Assembly: GCA_012523075.1 (NCBI GenBank)
Contig: JAAYJF010000061.1
Location: 1-59,193, forward strand
Reading direction: 5' to 3'
Origin: Clostridiales bacterium
GTDB lineage: Bacteria > Bacillota > Clostridia > Ch29
DNA: 59,193 nt
In this document: positions 59,182-59,193 of the stretch, piece by piece
Layout of the letters: each line of letters starts with the position of its first letter
Position numbering within the stretch: position 1 is the first letter of the stretch
Position numbers and translations under genes: made by a program
Notes under the pieces: generated by a model
What the model saw: only the letters and a program-made list of their open reading frames with translations
Told to the model about the DNA's origin: nothing
The model's database searches: none

Positions 59182-59193
59182 AATACCACCCCC

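Overview
The window looks like a core-genome segment of a spore-forming, Clostridia-like Bacillota. Almost every gene is on the minus strand. The main exception is rqcH, on the plus strand. Read in the direction of transcription (high to low coordinates), it contains: an Asp-box protein, deoC, a PPC-domain protein, an M23 peptidase, punA, a SleB-type hydrolase, pduL, a membrane-anchored chelatase-like protein and two M16 peptidases; lgt; the dcw cluster (mraZ-rsmH-ftsL-pbp-murE-murF-mraY-murD-ftsW-murG-murA-ftsQ-DUF881x2-sbp-ftsA-ftsZ), with murC and murB missing from their usual place; the sporulation block spoIIGA-sigE-sigG-ymxH; nrdR-pgeF; a DUF1614/SpoIIP-like/YIEGIA group; der-plsY-gpsA-spoIVA; tRNA-Pro(GGG); an HlyD-like gene, yggS-sepF-yggT-divIVA; T-box-ileS; dksA-like, lspA, rluD; and yicC-remA-gmk-rpoZ-coaBC. 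The most notable find is a short gene absent from the supplied ORF track, at 53067-53258 on the minus strand. It encodes a 63-aa DUF1858-type redox protein with an in-frame UGA exactly where the second Cys of the CxxC motif belongs (C-F-G-UGA). A perfect 6-bp stem with a GGGCA loop lies 28 nt downstream, which fits a bacterial SECIS element, so this is a strong selenoprotein candidate. Other points of interest are a 3' remnant that looks like panB, an amidase_3-like protein lacking zinc ligands between ftsZ and spoIIGA, a ferrochelatase-like membrane protein without the catalytic His, MraZ-box repeats upstream of mraZ, and several families of intergenic repeats.
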